Shown: positions 1-11,936, numbered from the stretch's first letter. The stretch is 64,000 nucleotides of DNA from Rhexocercosporidium sp. MPI-PUGE-AT-0058 (GCA_020746875.1 JAGTJL010000004.1:1860001-1924000), one strand, 5' to 3'. Program-made: numbers and translations. Notes: a model not told the origin generated them from the letters alone.

Positions 1-37
1 AATTAAAAATAAAAACGTGCATGAGAAGGGTACTGAC

Positions 38-244
38 CGTCTTAACAAGCGGGTAGTTGAGGAGGACTAGAGAGTCCCCCGCCTTGACATCCTGGACCAA
101 GAAGAGCCCCTTTCTGGATCGAGAATCAGCTGATGGCTTTAAAGTGACCTGGTCTGCTCTAACTCGGACCGGAATCGTGTTTGCAACTACGATACCAGCC
201 TCGATTTGGGAATAGATCGACTCGAGACAGTCGACGGAATCCAT
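38..244 (-). CDS. SET-domain protein, first exon only (gene runs off the left edge)
   Basis: An open exon begins with ATG at 244 and runs 69 codons leftward to a GTCAGT donor at 37-32, so the rest of the gene lies outside the window. The N-terminal half has no clear motif. The last third reads SRSRKGLFLVQDVKAGDSLV, which resembles the opening strand of a SET domain (the usual pattern is RG-hydrophobic-F, then D-hydrophobic-x-x-G). SET proteins methylate lysines; many fungal ones of this layout are SMYD-like, but the MYND and catalytic parts are not visible here. The frame is clean and ends in phase 0 at the donor. I am fairly sure of the domain and unsure of the subfamily. Confidence 0.6.
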
Positions 245-280
245 TTTATGGGGTTGATCTGCCGCGCAGTGCGTGACACA

Positions 281-299
281 GGGGGGGGGGGGGGGGGGG
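281..299. repeat. Mononucleotide run of 19 G
   Basis: Nineteen consecutive G on the + strand, 37 bp upstream of the SET gene start, so probably in its 5' leader or core promoter (C-run on the sense strand). Long G/C homopolymers are prone to slippage and to sequencing error, so the exact length is uncertain. Confidence 0.9.
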
Positions 300-994
300 T
301 ATTCCTATTGAATATGGGGGTTTTGGGAGCTAAAAGCTGTCGCGCAGAGCGTAACAGGCAGAGAATTCGACTTTGAGTGGTTATTGTTCATCGACTTGTG
401 AGAAGTGAGTGATGTCAAAATGAATAGGTAGCAGTAGTAGTAGCAGAATTTCAGAGAACAAGCCTTGGCAAGAGTGATTCTGTCAAAGGTGATCTTCAGG
501 CACTAACTTTTTGCTTGGAGATAAATTTCCTGCCGCTGCTCTTCACGTGGTCTGAATTTAGGTAGTTAAGTAGATAGAAAGATGGGGCGTCAAGTAGCGT
601 TTCCCACCAACAACCACAACAACAATGCCGGAAACGCATCTTAGACTAGGTTGATAGCTCTCTGGAAAGACTCCGTATTTCTGCTTCGCACTGCGGAGCA
701 GCCATGTCAACAATGGTCGCCAGGACTGAATGTGGAACTATAACCAAGAGATGCAGGTCAAAGATGCCATGTTAATGTTTGAGGAAGTCGAGTGGTCTCG
801 AGCACGAAGTGACGTTAATTCTCCAGGCTCAATTTGACTTTGTCCGCTTTCAATGAAGAATGATACGGCATTTAAAATTGCTGCTTTGGCCCTTTGTGGT
901 AGGAAAAGAGATGAAATACAAATTTCATGGATGTAGAAAGTGACCAGTTGTGGTTTTCTAAAGTCTCCGGGCACTTGCCTCAACCTTGCCCAGA
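300..994. other. Intergenic stretch, no gene seen
   Basis: Upstream region of the SET gene and 3' side of the DsbA-like gene. Short ORFs here lack protein-like composition. A CACGTG core lies near 544. I see nothing else I can support. Confidence 0.5.
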
Positions 995-1729
995 TCACTG
1001 GCCCACACACGATCCCCATCCCTCGGGTTCCCCATTCTCCGTCGCCTTAATCCTGTTGAATATCTTCAAAAATGCCGCTGGATCTTGCGCACCCCCAATC
1101 GTTTGCTTTCCCACTCTGTAGTTCGGTACCCCGTTAACATGTGCCGCGCCGGCATCCGCATCAACTTCTTTGCCTCCTTCGTCACTCGCCAGCCACTCCT
1201 TTACTTCCTCAGGGTCAAGCCCAGCTTTCACACCAGCCTGTGCGAGATCCTCATGACTTGTGATATCCGCCTCTCCTTCCCAATAGGAAGAGAAAAGCGC
1301 TTCTACGACCCGGGTTTGCATCTGCGGAGATTTCATTTTCCCAAGCTGGATAAGCCGGTGCGCGTCCCGCGTTCTGCCTGTCTTTCCGGTGAACATGAAG
1401 TCAATGCCCACGTCTGCGCCGATTCCTTTTACCTTCTCAGCCATCAAATTCGCCATCATCTCGCCGTATTGCTTCCTGAAATTGGGAAGTACGGGAACTC
1501 CTAGAAATACACTTATTAGACTAATGATTGTAGGATGTGAGAGTTGCTGGAAGTGCTAACCTTTTTCGGGAGAATGGGGTTTGACATAGAAGGACTTCCA
1601 TATCCTAGTAAAGGTGTCCTCTGGGTGCAGAGACTGGTGGGTCTCGATAGCCATGTCGAGCTTCTTCTTCCCGATGTAGCACCAGGGGCACACTGGGTCG
1701 CTGACGATTTCGATGTTGAAGTTTGTCAT
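995..1729 (-). CDS. DsbA-family thioredoxin-fold oxidoreductase (FrnE / HCCA-isomerase-like)
   Basis: Two exons, 1729-1561 and 1500-995, give 224 aa, the usual size for the family. The intron (1560-1501) has a GTTAGC donor and a CTAG acceptor, and joins GAAAAAG to GAGTTCC in frame. The N-terminus shows the DsbA opening with a CPWC active-site motif at residues 14-17 (SDPVCPWCYIGKK). The rest is the helical insertion and the closing thioredoxin strands with the cis-Pro loop VNGVPNYRVG. Relatives act as disulfide oxidoreductases or as 2-hydroxychromene-2-carboxylate isomerases, so the substrate cannot be given. The start at 1729 is chosen because the codons upstream do not look coding. A CGG-N5-CCG site lies about 250 bp upstream, matching one before the MFS gene. 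Confidence 0.85.
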
Positions 1730-2854
1730 TCTGCGTATCGGAGGCCGTAACATAAAAGTATTTGAATCAAGAGACGAAAGGTTACTTGTGGCTGGATATG
1801 AATCTTGAAGCCAAGGAGAAGGTGTTCGAGAGCAGCTCTTTGATTTTGCGTAGCACACAAGATATGCCAATGAGAATATTGAGAGAATATACATATGACT
1901 GGTGTTGTGGGTGAATTCAGTACTTGTTGATTCCCAATTCCCGAAAAACAAGATCCTACATATGTCACTACGCAGGCCGCGGAAATTCCGTCCGTCTTGT
2001 CTAGTCTCAACGTGAAACCCGCGGAGTAGGGCTGGGGCTCCTCTTTCCACCTCCCTAATTCAATAGAATTACATCGCTTTCTATAATTAAGAACGGGCTA
2101 ATTCTTGTTGTTTATTTCTTAGCATAGAATGCACAGGCGCGAAAGCTTCGCAAGAATTCTCGGAGCCAAGCTCACTACCAGGTCAAGGAGTAGAATGCTC
2201 GTGAATTGATACTATGATTATACAATTCTTATGTTCTACGCTCCGCTTCCGAGCTCATTAGAAGAGCACTCAATGTTATACATATCATAAATGACAGCAT
2301 ATGTTTCCCTACACCCTGCCCCTGCGAGTGATCGTAAAGGACCTTGGAGTCCGCGATCCCGCCTCCAAACCCCCAACACAAGAGAAATACCCCCAGCAGC
2401 TTTCTCTCGCCCAGAAAAGTCATGGTCAACACGAAACAGCCAGCGCCAAGATTCCGGTCCGTCGCACAAGGGAAAAGGAGAGCTTGATCCGCTGTGGCTG
2501 TAGGGAGGCCAAAGCCTCTGACCCCCTAAATTATGGGCATCCACTTCAATACTTATTGAATGCCATCTTCTAAGCCCTGAGCTATACCAAGGAATAGCAG
2601 CGCTTAAGGAGTCAGGCTGATGTCTACAAAGCACTTTCACATAGAACCAAGGCACTTCAAAGTTTTGAAAGATTTATATTATCTTATGTTCCTGCTCCTT
2701 GTATCTTGTTTTTCGGGTAGCATAACATGCCAGCTAATCTACCGCGTAATCGATACAATTATTACTATGATGGTCAATTCCTCTCACGCCTACCTCATAT
2801 TCCACCCCTCTATCCCTGGCCTTTTCAGTTTCACCCGCGGTAACAATCTCGAGT
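1730..2854. other. Intergenic region between the oxidoreductase and MFS genes
   Basis: About 1.1 kb holding the oxidoreductase promoter and the MFS 3' flank. ORFs of up to 139 codons exist on the minus strand, but their composition is not protein-like and they have no splice-supported extension. The one clear signal is the palindrome at 1980-1990. Confidence 0.5.
1980..1990. promoter_or_regulatory. CGG-N5-CCG palindrome, candidate Zn-cluster site
   Basis: The perfect palindrome CGGAAATTCCG sits 251 bp upstream of the oxidoreductase start. It is embedded in GCCGCGGAAATTCCGTC, and the same 17 bases occur at 5085-5101 in front of the MFS gene. Inverted CGG triplets with fixed spacing are the classic target of dimeric Zn(II)2Cys6 proteins, one of which is encoded at 5372-7764. 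Confidence 0.65.
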
Positions 2855-4882
2855 CTAGACAGCCACTTCCTTCTCATCGACGCTATTCTTTTCAGTTGGC
2901 ACTTCTTCAACTGGAGGCATCTTCTTGAAAGGGACAACAAGGGCCAAGACGGCAGTGAAAGCTGCACCGGCCAAAGACCATGCGAAGACGGCTTTAGTTC
3001 CAACCATGTAGGAAGAGATAACTTTGAGTAGGTCTGAGCCATTGAAGACGCGACGCAGCTCCGTTGCACCCGTGGCTAACACGAGGCCCGGGTTGATGCT
3101 AGGCGCACTGGTGGCAAGGGAGCCCAGGAGGCGGTTGGCGAAGAGAGATTGAGCTGCGGTAACAAAGTATTCACCACTAAGAGAATTCATCACTAGGTAT
3201 CTAGTTAGCGACAAAAGTACCTGCTATATGGTGGGTTTTGTTCTACTTACTAACGATGATGCTTGTAACGGACGCGACGTCTTCAGGGGGGCTGAAACTT
3301 TGGAGTGCCATCATTGGAACTTGGCAACCAAGACCAATACCAAATCCGAATACAACCTGGGGACCGAGATACCGGGCCCTGGAAGAGTTGAGATCAACAG
3401 TGTAAAGCAAGGCCGCACCAACCGTGGCTAGTAATCCTCCTACGAGTAAGAAGGGCTGAAAAACGCGTGTTTTTCCTATGATACCACCACTCATCATGGA
3501 ACCCAAGGCGAAAAAGGCAATGAATGGAAGGGTGTTGATGCCGCTTGCAATCGCCGTCTGGCTGTGGACCGATTGAAAGTAGATGGGAAGATAAAATAGA
3601 ACTTGGAATTCGGCGCAGTTGACCCTAGAGAATCACCGCATCAGTATGCATGTTGCCAGCCAGAGCGAAATATCAAAGTTAGTGGATTGGATACTTACAT
3701 TAGAGCGTACAGTGTGTTGGTCCATTGCATTCGTGTCTTCAGCAATCGTAAGGGTATCATGGCGCGCTCGCCTTGGAAATACTCGACAACAACGAAGGCG
3801 ATTGTCAAAACAACCCACATGGTCAATGTCGCAATGACTGAGCCGTTGTTCCATGTCTTCGATTGTCCACCCCACTGCAGGGCCAAGGTGAAGCAAACGA
3901 GCGAGGAGAATATCATGGCAAAGCCCGGGAGATCAAGCTGGAAAATAATCTCTTTCCATGTAGCCTTGGGGTACTTGACGTGCTTGGGCACGTGGAAGAA
4001 GAGGAACACTGCAACGAGAACGGGGCCTCCGACTGGTCTGCTTTGGTGTTAGAAGGGCTGCTCCTTTTGCATGCATGGAAACTGGCGGTGGTCTTTCTAC
4101 CTCCGCACGAAACTTACAGGTTGATCCAGAAACACCACCGCCACGTCACATGCGAGGTGAATGCACCGCCGATCAGAGGGCCGATGATGGTCGATATCAT
4201 GTACACTGTGGCCCAGAGACCGATGAACATGGGCTGTTTCGAAGGATGTGCCACATAGTTGATCATGAGCACCGAGCCGCCGATGCTGCCCGAGCATCCC
4301 ACGCCCTGCAGAGCACGGGCGATGATCAAGGCAATGCTGTTCTTTGCCGTGGCAGCGATGATGCTCCCAACCAAGAAGATGAGAATAGAGACAAAGTATA
4401 CCCATCTGGCGGAGACGTATTTGTACAGCTTGCCCCAGACGGGTGCGGTGGTGCTGAGGGTGAGGAAGATGGCACCGCCATACCAGCCGACATAATCCAG
4501 TTGGTGGAAGTCATCCGTGATGGCGGGGATTGCTGTCGCGACAATGCCCTGTGGCGCAGTACAATCGTGTTAGATAAGAATGAATGAATGTGATTATCTT
4601 GAAGAGTAATGGACGGGCACGAAGGAATGGAATGAGGAATACTGTACTGACCACGTCCAATGCTGCCAGCAGGGTGTTCAAATAGAGCGTGCACATAATC
4701 GCCCACAATTTCCAGCCTTCTAAGTAGAAGAACTCTGTTTTATCGTCGACATCGACAGATGCAGGTGCAAAAGCATCACCGCCATGCCCGGTGGCATCAG
4801 TCGTCGATACTCGTACTTGGCCGCCCGAATCAACGTCCGCCGTGGGCGGCGTTGACGCCGTCTCAGTCGTGGTGGTTGACAT
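2855..4882 (-). CDS. MFS drug:H+ antiporter (DHA2 / 14-TM type)
   Basis: Five exons, 4882-4652, 4548-4118, 4037-3699, 3624-3251 and 3192-2855, give 570 aa, normal for the 14-helix DHA2 family. All four introns have GT donors and AG acceptors and keep phase. Family signatures are LLAALDV|GIVATAIPAI in TM1, LVGSIIAATAKNS and GCSGSIGG in the early loops, and GIGLGCQVPMMALQSF (motif C-like) late in the protein. The ~60-residue N-terminal tail is polar and Thr/Ser/Asp-rich, as usual for fungal exporters. Likely role: plasma-membrane efflux of a toxic or secondary metabolite. The gene is divergent from a Zn(II)2Cys6 regulator 489 bp away, the common pairing in fungal efflux and metabolite clusters. 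Confidence 0.93.
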
Positions 4883-5371
4883 GCTTCTGAATCCGATAGT
4901 TGTTTGTGGGTTGGGGATGTCGAATGGACGTTGGACGTTGGAGAAAAGGTCTGGAGATGAAAAGAACGACTTGTTTAAGGGCGGAAAGGCTGCAATTCTT
5001 AATTGATGAAAAGGTGAATGGATTGAACTTATTGAACCCAAAGAGGTAGTAGTAAGTGCTACCCGAACCAATGGAACCCCTGTCGCCGCGGAAATTCCGT
5101 CTAAGCGAGCCCGCCACTAGCCTTATTAAGAGGGACCAAGGTGTGCGGGAGTAACCTTAATCCTTCTTCGTATCTCCACAGCTTTTCATCTTTGTCCTTT
5201 TATCTTCATCTTCATCTTCTTTATTCGCGCGCGCGCACCTTCACTCCATGGGATCCGTGGGAAATCCGTTCGCTCGCTCGATTCGGCACCCTTGTCCTCC
5301 CTGTCTCTCCATACCCTCCTTCCGTGGCCTGCATCTGCATTTGAATCCACATCCACGTCCAGTGACTGGCT
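4883..5371. promoter_or_regulatory. Shared divergent promoter of the MFS and regulator genes
   Basis: 489 bp separate the two start codons. The region holds the CGG-N5-CCG palindrome, 207 bp before the MFS start and 273 bp before the regulator start. It also has a pyrimidine-rich tract and an alternating GCGCGCGC run near 5227, on the regulator side. Confidence 0.6.
5089..5099. promoter_or_regulatory. CGG-N5-CCG palindrome, second copy
   Basis: CGGAAATTCCG again, inside the same 17-base context as at 1976-1992. In a divergent promoter it could serve both the exporter and autoregulation of the Zn-cluster gene. Confidence 0.68.
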
Positions 5372-7764
5372 ATGCCGCCACTGAGAGACAAACCACGATA
5401 CGAGAGGCCGGTTTCTTGCCGCTTCTGCAGGTCCCGGAAGCTGCGCTGTAGCCGAGAGTCCCCCTGCACCAACTGTGTCTCCCGCGCCATTGTTTGTGAG
5501 CTCCCCGTCCCCGCAGAGAACTACTCCAGCTCCAGCGCCGCCATCCGGTCTACCACACATACAGTGATTCCCACACTCAACTACAACCCCAAATCCAACG
5601 GAGCGCAGCCTGACATTAGTATCTCGCAGCCTGAGCTCCTTGAGCGTATTCGGAAGCTAGAGGCGCTAGTGGCCGCCAGTCAGAAGTCATCGTCCGATGG
5701 AACCTCAAGTGATGTTAATGATATACGGCAGCAGCACGCAACGCAAAGTCCTGAGAGTTCTGGCGGCGCTCATACCGGTACTCCTTATACGCCGCAGACA
5801 CGCAGAAGCGGCTCGACCCTGTCCCCCGAGGGCGAGGGCGAGCGCCTTGATGACGATGTTGCTTGGCTCAAGAGTATCTATACTGCGCAGGACGACTCAG
5901 TGAGTGCCTTCCCTTTACCCAATTTATTGCCATGCCAGATTGATTTCAGAACCAATACCAATAACCTTCCCATCAGGGTAACAACATCCCCTCCAACAAG
6001 ATTGCCTTCCGTGTTTGTCCAATTCAGCAAATCACACAGGCACAGCCCTATATCGATCCATATGTGCATGTGAATCTCTCATCGACACCTTTAGAGCCGC
6101 CCTTGAGATGTGTCTGGCTACCGCAGTATGCAGAAGCCCAGATCCTGCTCCAAAAATTCACCGATGATATTGACCATGTCCACCACGTAACCCACAGCCC
6201 TTCACTTCCAGCGGTCTTGAATGAGGTTTATGCTTCCCTGAACCAGCAAAGTCCAGTCAAGCCAGGGAACATCCTACTCCTCCTGGGCATATTTGCGAGC
6301 TCGACTCACACCTGGGTAGAGCGCGATAGTATCCGTGGCTTGTTCCCAACCTGCCAGGAAGCGAACGCCCAGGCGCTGTTATGGGTCAAAGCGGTCGAGG
6401 ATGTGCTTGACATCTTCCACCGAACGTCATCGGTGCCATTGGAGGGTATCCAAGGAATCAGTATTGCGATTTTTACCGTTTTGAATATGGAAGGGTTCTC
6501 TCTAAGATGCAAATCTTTACTCAATATGGCCTTCATGCTGGCCCGGGAGCTGGGATTGCATTCTCTGGACCAGCCATCGAACTCCAAGTTGGCGAACTCA
6601 GCCCGAACAGAAATCGGCCGGAGAGTATGGTGGCATCTTGTTGCAGCAGACTGGTTTCTCCCACCAAACTTTGAATGATAGCAAACCTCGGACTAATCAG
6701 CTCTTAGGTCACTTCCTTCAAGGAGGTTCAATTGCGGGTCCCAAAGCACCTACAGCTGTCATCCGCGTCACATGATAGTCAGGAAGCCTCTGAATATCAA
6801 CGACGAGGATGTCACGGATGGCATGCGATGTATCGAACGGCCGTTATCTCAACCGACGACAATGTCCTTCCAGTTACTTCAACTGTCGCTCTCGGAGATT
6901 TCCCACAACATGGTTGATCGTAGTCCCCTAGTGATGGGCCTCGCTGGTGGCCCCAGCCACGACATCCTTATGAGCATCGATACCGAGCTTCAAATTCTCT
7001 TGAATGATATACCCCCCTTCTTCTCCATGTCAAAAGAAGAACTGATGTCACATTACCAAATCGAACCTTCGCGCGCCTCACACATTGCCCACCAAGGCTA
7101 CATGTTCTATTCCCTCCTCTACGCCCAGAGGTGCACACTCCACATTGCATACTTTACCCGCGGCCTCACAGAGCCTGCTTACGCAGCATCCAGCCAGATA
7201 TGCTTACAATCCGCCCGCCTCGTCATCCAGGTAGAGTCACAGTTGGGAAAGTCGCAGTTATCAGCAGCACGCTACAAATTCCTCGGTTTCCTAGTCCCGG
7301 TCTTCATGGCAAGCATTGTGCTGCTCATGGAATTGTGTCATAATAGAACCTCATCACATCATGCGAAACATCGCGAGGAGCTCACTGAGGCGATCCGGAT
7401 CCTCGAAGAGGCAAAACATGAATCCAGAACAGCGGCAAAATTCCTTGACTCTCTCACGCATGTACTGCGCAAACACGAAGTTTCGCCGACGTCGAATCCT
7501 TCTGCTGAGCAGCTGCTTATAACGCCCAATGGACCCCCCATGACGGCTCCGCAATCGTTTGGCGAATATCAACTGCCAACGTCAAATTCAAGTCCGTCGG
7601 AAGGGAATGATTTGTCTATGGTGGATGAGATGTATGCGAACCGCGACGATCTGGCGACGTATTTTAATGGATTGGCGCAGAGCTTTGAGCAGGACATTGA
7701 GGGCGGAACTTTAGATTGGAGTGACATGTTTTCGGGGATTGATTCTTCTATGATCTGGATCTAA
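5372..7764 (+). CDS. Zn(II)2Cys6 transcription factor with fungal_trans domain
   Basis: Three exons, 5372-5899, 5977-6653 and 6708-7764, give 753 aa. The zinc cluster occupies residues 16-42 with spacing C-x2-C-x6-C-x5-C-x2-C-x6-C (starts CRFCRSRKLRC). It is followed by a Ser-rich linker and a short coiled-coil dimerisation helix (LLERIRKLEALVAA). The middle region has the fungal_trans hallmark GRRVWWHLVAADW and, after the second intron, CHPRHMIVRKPLNINDED. That second join (GTTTCT donor, CTCTTAG acceptor, CTAAT branch point) is set by this conserved text. The coiled coil suggests a dimer, consistent with the inverted CGG site upstream. Likely target: the adjacent MFS and oxidoreductase genes (inference). 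Confidence 0.92.
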
Positions 7765-8123
7765 GGAAACCAGGGACAAATGGATGGCGCGAGAAAAATG
7801 AAACGTGTTGGGAACGACAAGTTTCGGATTTTGAGCAGTTCTGTGGGTGCTCTAGGATAATCGGAAGGGAAGCTCATCCGCGGAGAATATAGAGATACAT
7901 GCCGTACAACGGATCATCTACCGGATCTAGACATTAGGAGATCAGTCTAGCTTTAGCAGATCAAGCGTCATTCTAACATCCATATATACAAACTGATTAT
8001 ATCCTTTCGACAGAACTTGCCTAGCCTACAAAGTCGCTTCCTGCTTTGTTTACTTTTTCTTATTTCCGCATTATACTCTCTCTCCCGTACACTAAAGCTT
8101 GACAGTCATAGATCTTATCTTTT

Positions 8124-8700
8124 CTAGAGGGTCTGATTTCTCCCTAGCTCTTGTTTATCACAGTAATCGGCTACCGCTCTCAGGTGGGCCTGCATCACCG
8201 CCTCCAGTGGAACATATTGCCACTCGATACCTTGGGAGTGTTCGGTAATGATCTTTAGGACTGAACATTCGGGTCGTGCTTCGCTGACCTTTGCACCGGG
8301 AGGATCGCAAGACCGATAAGAGGATCCAGCTGGCTTTGTGTCTGGCCGGGCTGTACTTGCTTGAGCGTTTGCTGAGGATTGGGAGATTGTTAGAGCAGTC
8401 GTAATTGATGTGGTAATCTGAATACTTCCCTTGGCGGCAGTCGAAGTCTTGTGGGCTGGCGAAGGCATAGGAGGGGCTGCTGGACATCGTGGGGGAGCTT
8501 TAATTGAAACCGGGGACTAAGAGAGGTTGCTGGAACGCTCATGGGTGTTATCAAGCCCTGAATAGGAGCATTTTCAAAACTCGGAGAGCCGGAGGTGGAT
8601 GGGATAGGAGCGTTCAATGCTGACGCTTGCTGAGCAGCTTCCAATTCCTTTACAGCCTCCAATTCATTTGCAGCCTGCTCTGCCACCACAGCCTCGTATA
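8124..8700 (-). CDS. Unrecognised, possibly broken hypothetical gene
   Basis: Two adjacent minus-strand frames look partly protein-like but do not join cleanly. Upstream (about 8700-8500) is an Ala/Glu-rich helix (EQAANELEAVKELEAAQQAS). Downstream (8468-8124) a Ser/Thr-rich stretch ends in a conserved-looking segment (ECSVLKIITEHSQGIEWQYV...AVADYC). No convincing intron connects them: candidate joins lack good donors. A TAG at the upstream end could be an acceptor or a stop. This may be a real gene with an unseen intron, or a decaying copy. I do not recognise a family. Confidence 0.35.
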
Positions 8701-9203
8701 TTGCCTACATCTTTCGGGACACAGACATGTTGACAGTTGATTCTGAACAACCAGATATGGGTTTGTGGGGTCGAAAGTGAGAAGATAGTTTGCGGATTTC
8801 GGGTGGACCTACGCTCTGCTCAAGAAGAGAGTTACTATAAGTTCAGTTTGAATAGTTATTGCACGTCTGGAAATGTATTATGAGGGGCCCTTACGTATCA
8901 AGATGTTATTTCAAGTTGTGGTGAGGATCTGGAGATTGAGAAGCTGTAGGGAGGTTGATGAGAAACATACTTGTGCAAAGGCACCAAAGAAATTATGGAA
9001 CAAACTAAATCAAGCAGCTGAACTGCCCCAGTGCTGACATGACTACGTAAATAAGGTTTGACGATTGATCAGATTAAGATTCCTCTTTGATTTTTCACCT
9101 CAAGATTCATGTCTATCTTGGAAGTATGCTCGGAATGGTACCAAAATGGGGTTCCGGAGGCAAAAGAAGAGAAACATTAGCGAGGAAATCTACAGTCCAT
9201 ATT

Positions 9204-11936
9204 CTATGCCAGAATGACCCTCTTCCATTCCCTGTCTGCAGCAATCCAATCCTCTTCCACAATTAGCCCAGTCCCGATTCTCCGCGCCACCTCTGGTTCG
9301 GCCTCACTGAAAGTCACAATGAGCAGATTCAGCGACTCTGGTTTGTACTGCGCAATACCCACCGGCCAATATCTAGATACCACAATGAATTCCATCATTG
9401 CTGGCACTCCCTCAGAGGGCAAGATGCTGTTCGAAGTGGCCAAGTCGTTCGAGTCATGATCAGAAGCTTCTTTCTTGGCATTGTCTTCCCCCACCCCGTC
9501 AAGGAGTGTAATTGTGTTGACACCTTCCAGCTCACTTGCCACGCTATCTTGCTCAGAGAGTTCGGCCCCCTCCGCTTTCTTCGCCATTGAAGCCGCCACT
9601 CTCCGATTAAATTCTTCAACAACAGTGCCTTCGGATATCTTGATGGTGACTTGTTGTCCTGCAATTTCAACTATCATGTCATCGTCATAAATCGATTGAA
9701 CTTTGAGCTTAGCGATACTAGTCCAAAACACAAGTCTGCCAGTGTCGATACATGCAGGATCTACATGCGCGGGGAGGTTGAAGTCGATCTTTGGTACCGG
9801 GACACTGGACTCGATGTGGGATGGCCCCTTCCACCGTTCATTCTGACTGAAGTCTGTACCTTGACGAAAAGGGGCAGAATGCGGAGGTTCAGGAAAGCCT
9901 TCTGGTAGTGGTTTATCATCCGGGCCGCACTTCTCTCTCACGGTGTGGTCAACAATCTGCTCCACATGACCGTCGGCGTATAGTCTGTAAAAGTCTATCT
10001 CGCTTTTACTCTTCCCAGCAATCCTATCATTATTCATTTCGTAATTGAAGATGTAGCCACCAATGAACCCGCACCACCCCAGCCAAGACCAACTGGGGAA
10101 ACCGAGTTTGTAAGGTTCCCCATCAGCCAGCAACTGGCAAAGCTCTGTTCGGCGTGTCGATCCGTACTTCCAGGTAAGAGCCTGATCAAACAAATCGTAA
10201 GGTGTTGCCCAGTAGAACTGCTGTTTGTTTCGATACTCCATGCGGCGGAGAATCCCCGAGAATGCGGCAAGGGCATCGGACTGGTAGGTAAATCGTCGTG
10301 TCGAGTAGCGTGTAACGTAGCTGGAGAATGAATTTCTGGAGAATTTTTTAGCTCGATCATCCCATTCGTCGTTGCAATCCATGGCCTGTGGGAGCACCCA
10401 AATTCTGGTGCCTCCCGTTTCCAGATGAACCTCCTCACTCAATACATTATGTTCGCATTCCCACTAGATGGAGTTTTAGCATTTTCCACCTTCACGTAAT
10501 GAGGCACACTCACATAGATCTGGTCCGGGGTGACTATCAACGCTCTTCGAGAGAGTAGTCTCTCCTGGAAGGTCCACCCTCGAGAGTTCCAAGAGGAATT
10601 TTGGAGATGACTTGCGTTGCCTTGAGCTACTGTCTCCATGAGATGGTACCCACCTCCAATGTCTACCTTTGTTTGAGAAAGTGATCTTGGGTTGTTGACT
10701 CCTGGTAAGCCTGCTTCGGCACTTTCGCCTGTAGCAACGATGATTGTCGCAAGGGCACAGGCATAGACAAGATCCCTATTCCTTATCAGCTGCCACATAC
10801 ATATTTTCCTGGAAGCTAAGCATATTTCATATCTTGTCCGTAGTTCACCTCCTAATAGCTGGCGGCTCTGTCACAGCGCTCTATTGACTGCGGCGAAGAG
10901 CGAGTTATGAGACAGGAAAAAATCTACAAACTTACATCTGAGAAGTTTGTTCTGCAAGCTCTTTCTCGTCATCTTGAACAATGCAAAGAGCATCCACCCA
11001 GAGATATCTCTCTCCGATCTTTGAGACCAAATCCATGGAGTCCGTGATTGTCGTCGGCAACAAATTGAAGTCAAGTCCATTGTGCATTTGACTGGCGGCT
11101 ACATTGGTCATCTTCATGAGCCAGAGACGTGACTTTACCTCGTTTGGATCTCCCCATACGTAACTCAGAGCTACGTAGCGACAATTTGGCGGTGCAGGAA
11201 CCACACATCGTTTCTCGACGTCAATTACTTTGAGAAACGAAGGCTGACAAGGCTCTCCTAGCCACTAAGATGTCCGCGTCAGCCATATATCTGCGTAGGT
11301 ATTGACGAGTGCAGAAGCAGAGTCTGCGTCAATGAGGAGCAACGTAGTGAATGCTGTGTATGAGAAGATGTTAAACCATACCTCAGGAGCGTTACAATCA
11401 GCGCCGTGGCTTTCTTCACAGGTATGTAGCCAATCTTTCAATTGCTTTGGATCGATGCTCGAATCCATCAAACGCCCAAAACCTGGGGTGCCGCTACCCT
11501 CCTTGTGGATCTGGAATCGAATTTTGGAGAAGAACCCAAAGATGGCTGGCTGGAAGTTGACAAGACATCGATAAACTTCCATTTTCCCTACCACTTTACC
11601 CTCAAAATCCACATCGTCGGCCGTACATAGAAATTGCTGATCCAGTTCCGCCTCAACTCGAGCCCCTCCTTGCTCCGTGGGCGGGTCTTGTCCATCATTG
11701 AGCCGTCTTGCACATGCAATCAAGAGGGCACAGAGCTCGCATGACGATGATTTGTCGATAATGTCATCAAGATAGCCAAGCTTCGACCTCAGAGGGCGAC
11801 TTGCTCCGGGCGGCTTCAGCTCGTCATCTGAACCTCCAACGTCGATGAAGTGCGACTTGAAGTCAATAGATCGACAAGTCTCGCACAAATGAGACAGTGG
11901 GGTGGCTTGACTGGTTTCCTGACCAAGGTCCGACAT
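9204..11936 (-). CDS. HET-domain (heterokaryon incompatibility) protein
   Basis: Four exons, 11936-11382, 11264-10936, 10781-10514 and 10463-9204, give 803 aa. The HET domain starts near residue 213 with YVALSYVWGDPNEV and continues with YLWVDALCIVQDD, the Gly-Leu-Pro-Gly loop (AEAGLPGV) and SRGWTFQERLLSRRAL. Two joins are fixed by family text: GTGAGT...CTAG yields IYWECEHNVLSEE, and removing 11381-11265 yields PEWLGEPCQPSFL. The third exon could instead start at 10808 with a better CAG acceptor, adding nine residues. The start at 11936 (MSDLGQETS) is chosen over an upstream ATG at 12035. The ~400-residue C-terminal part is unassigned and acidic toward the end. HET proteins trigger non-self cell death on hyphal fusion. 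Confidence 0.85.

Noticed and set aside
281..299. The G run as a telomere or assembly gap marker.
   Set aside because: No TTAGGG-type repeats; unique coding sequence lies on both sides.
986..1504. 172-codon plus-strand ORF.
   Set aside because: It is the antisense of exon 2 of the DsbA-like gene, whose family match is clear.
2236..2655. 139-codon minus-strand ORF.
   Set aside because: Composition is not protein-like, no family text is seen, and another ORF overlaps it.
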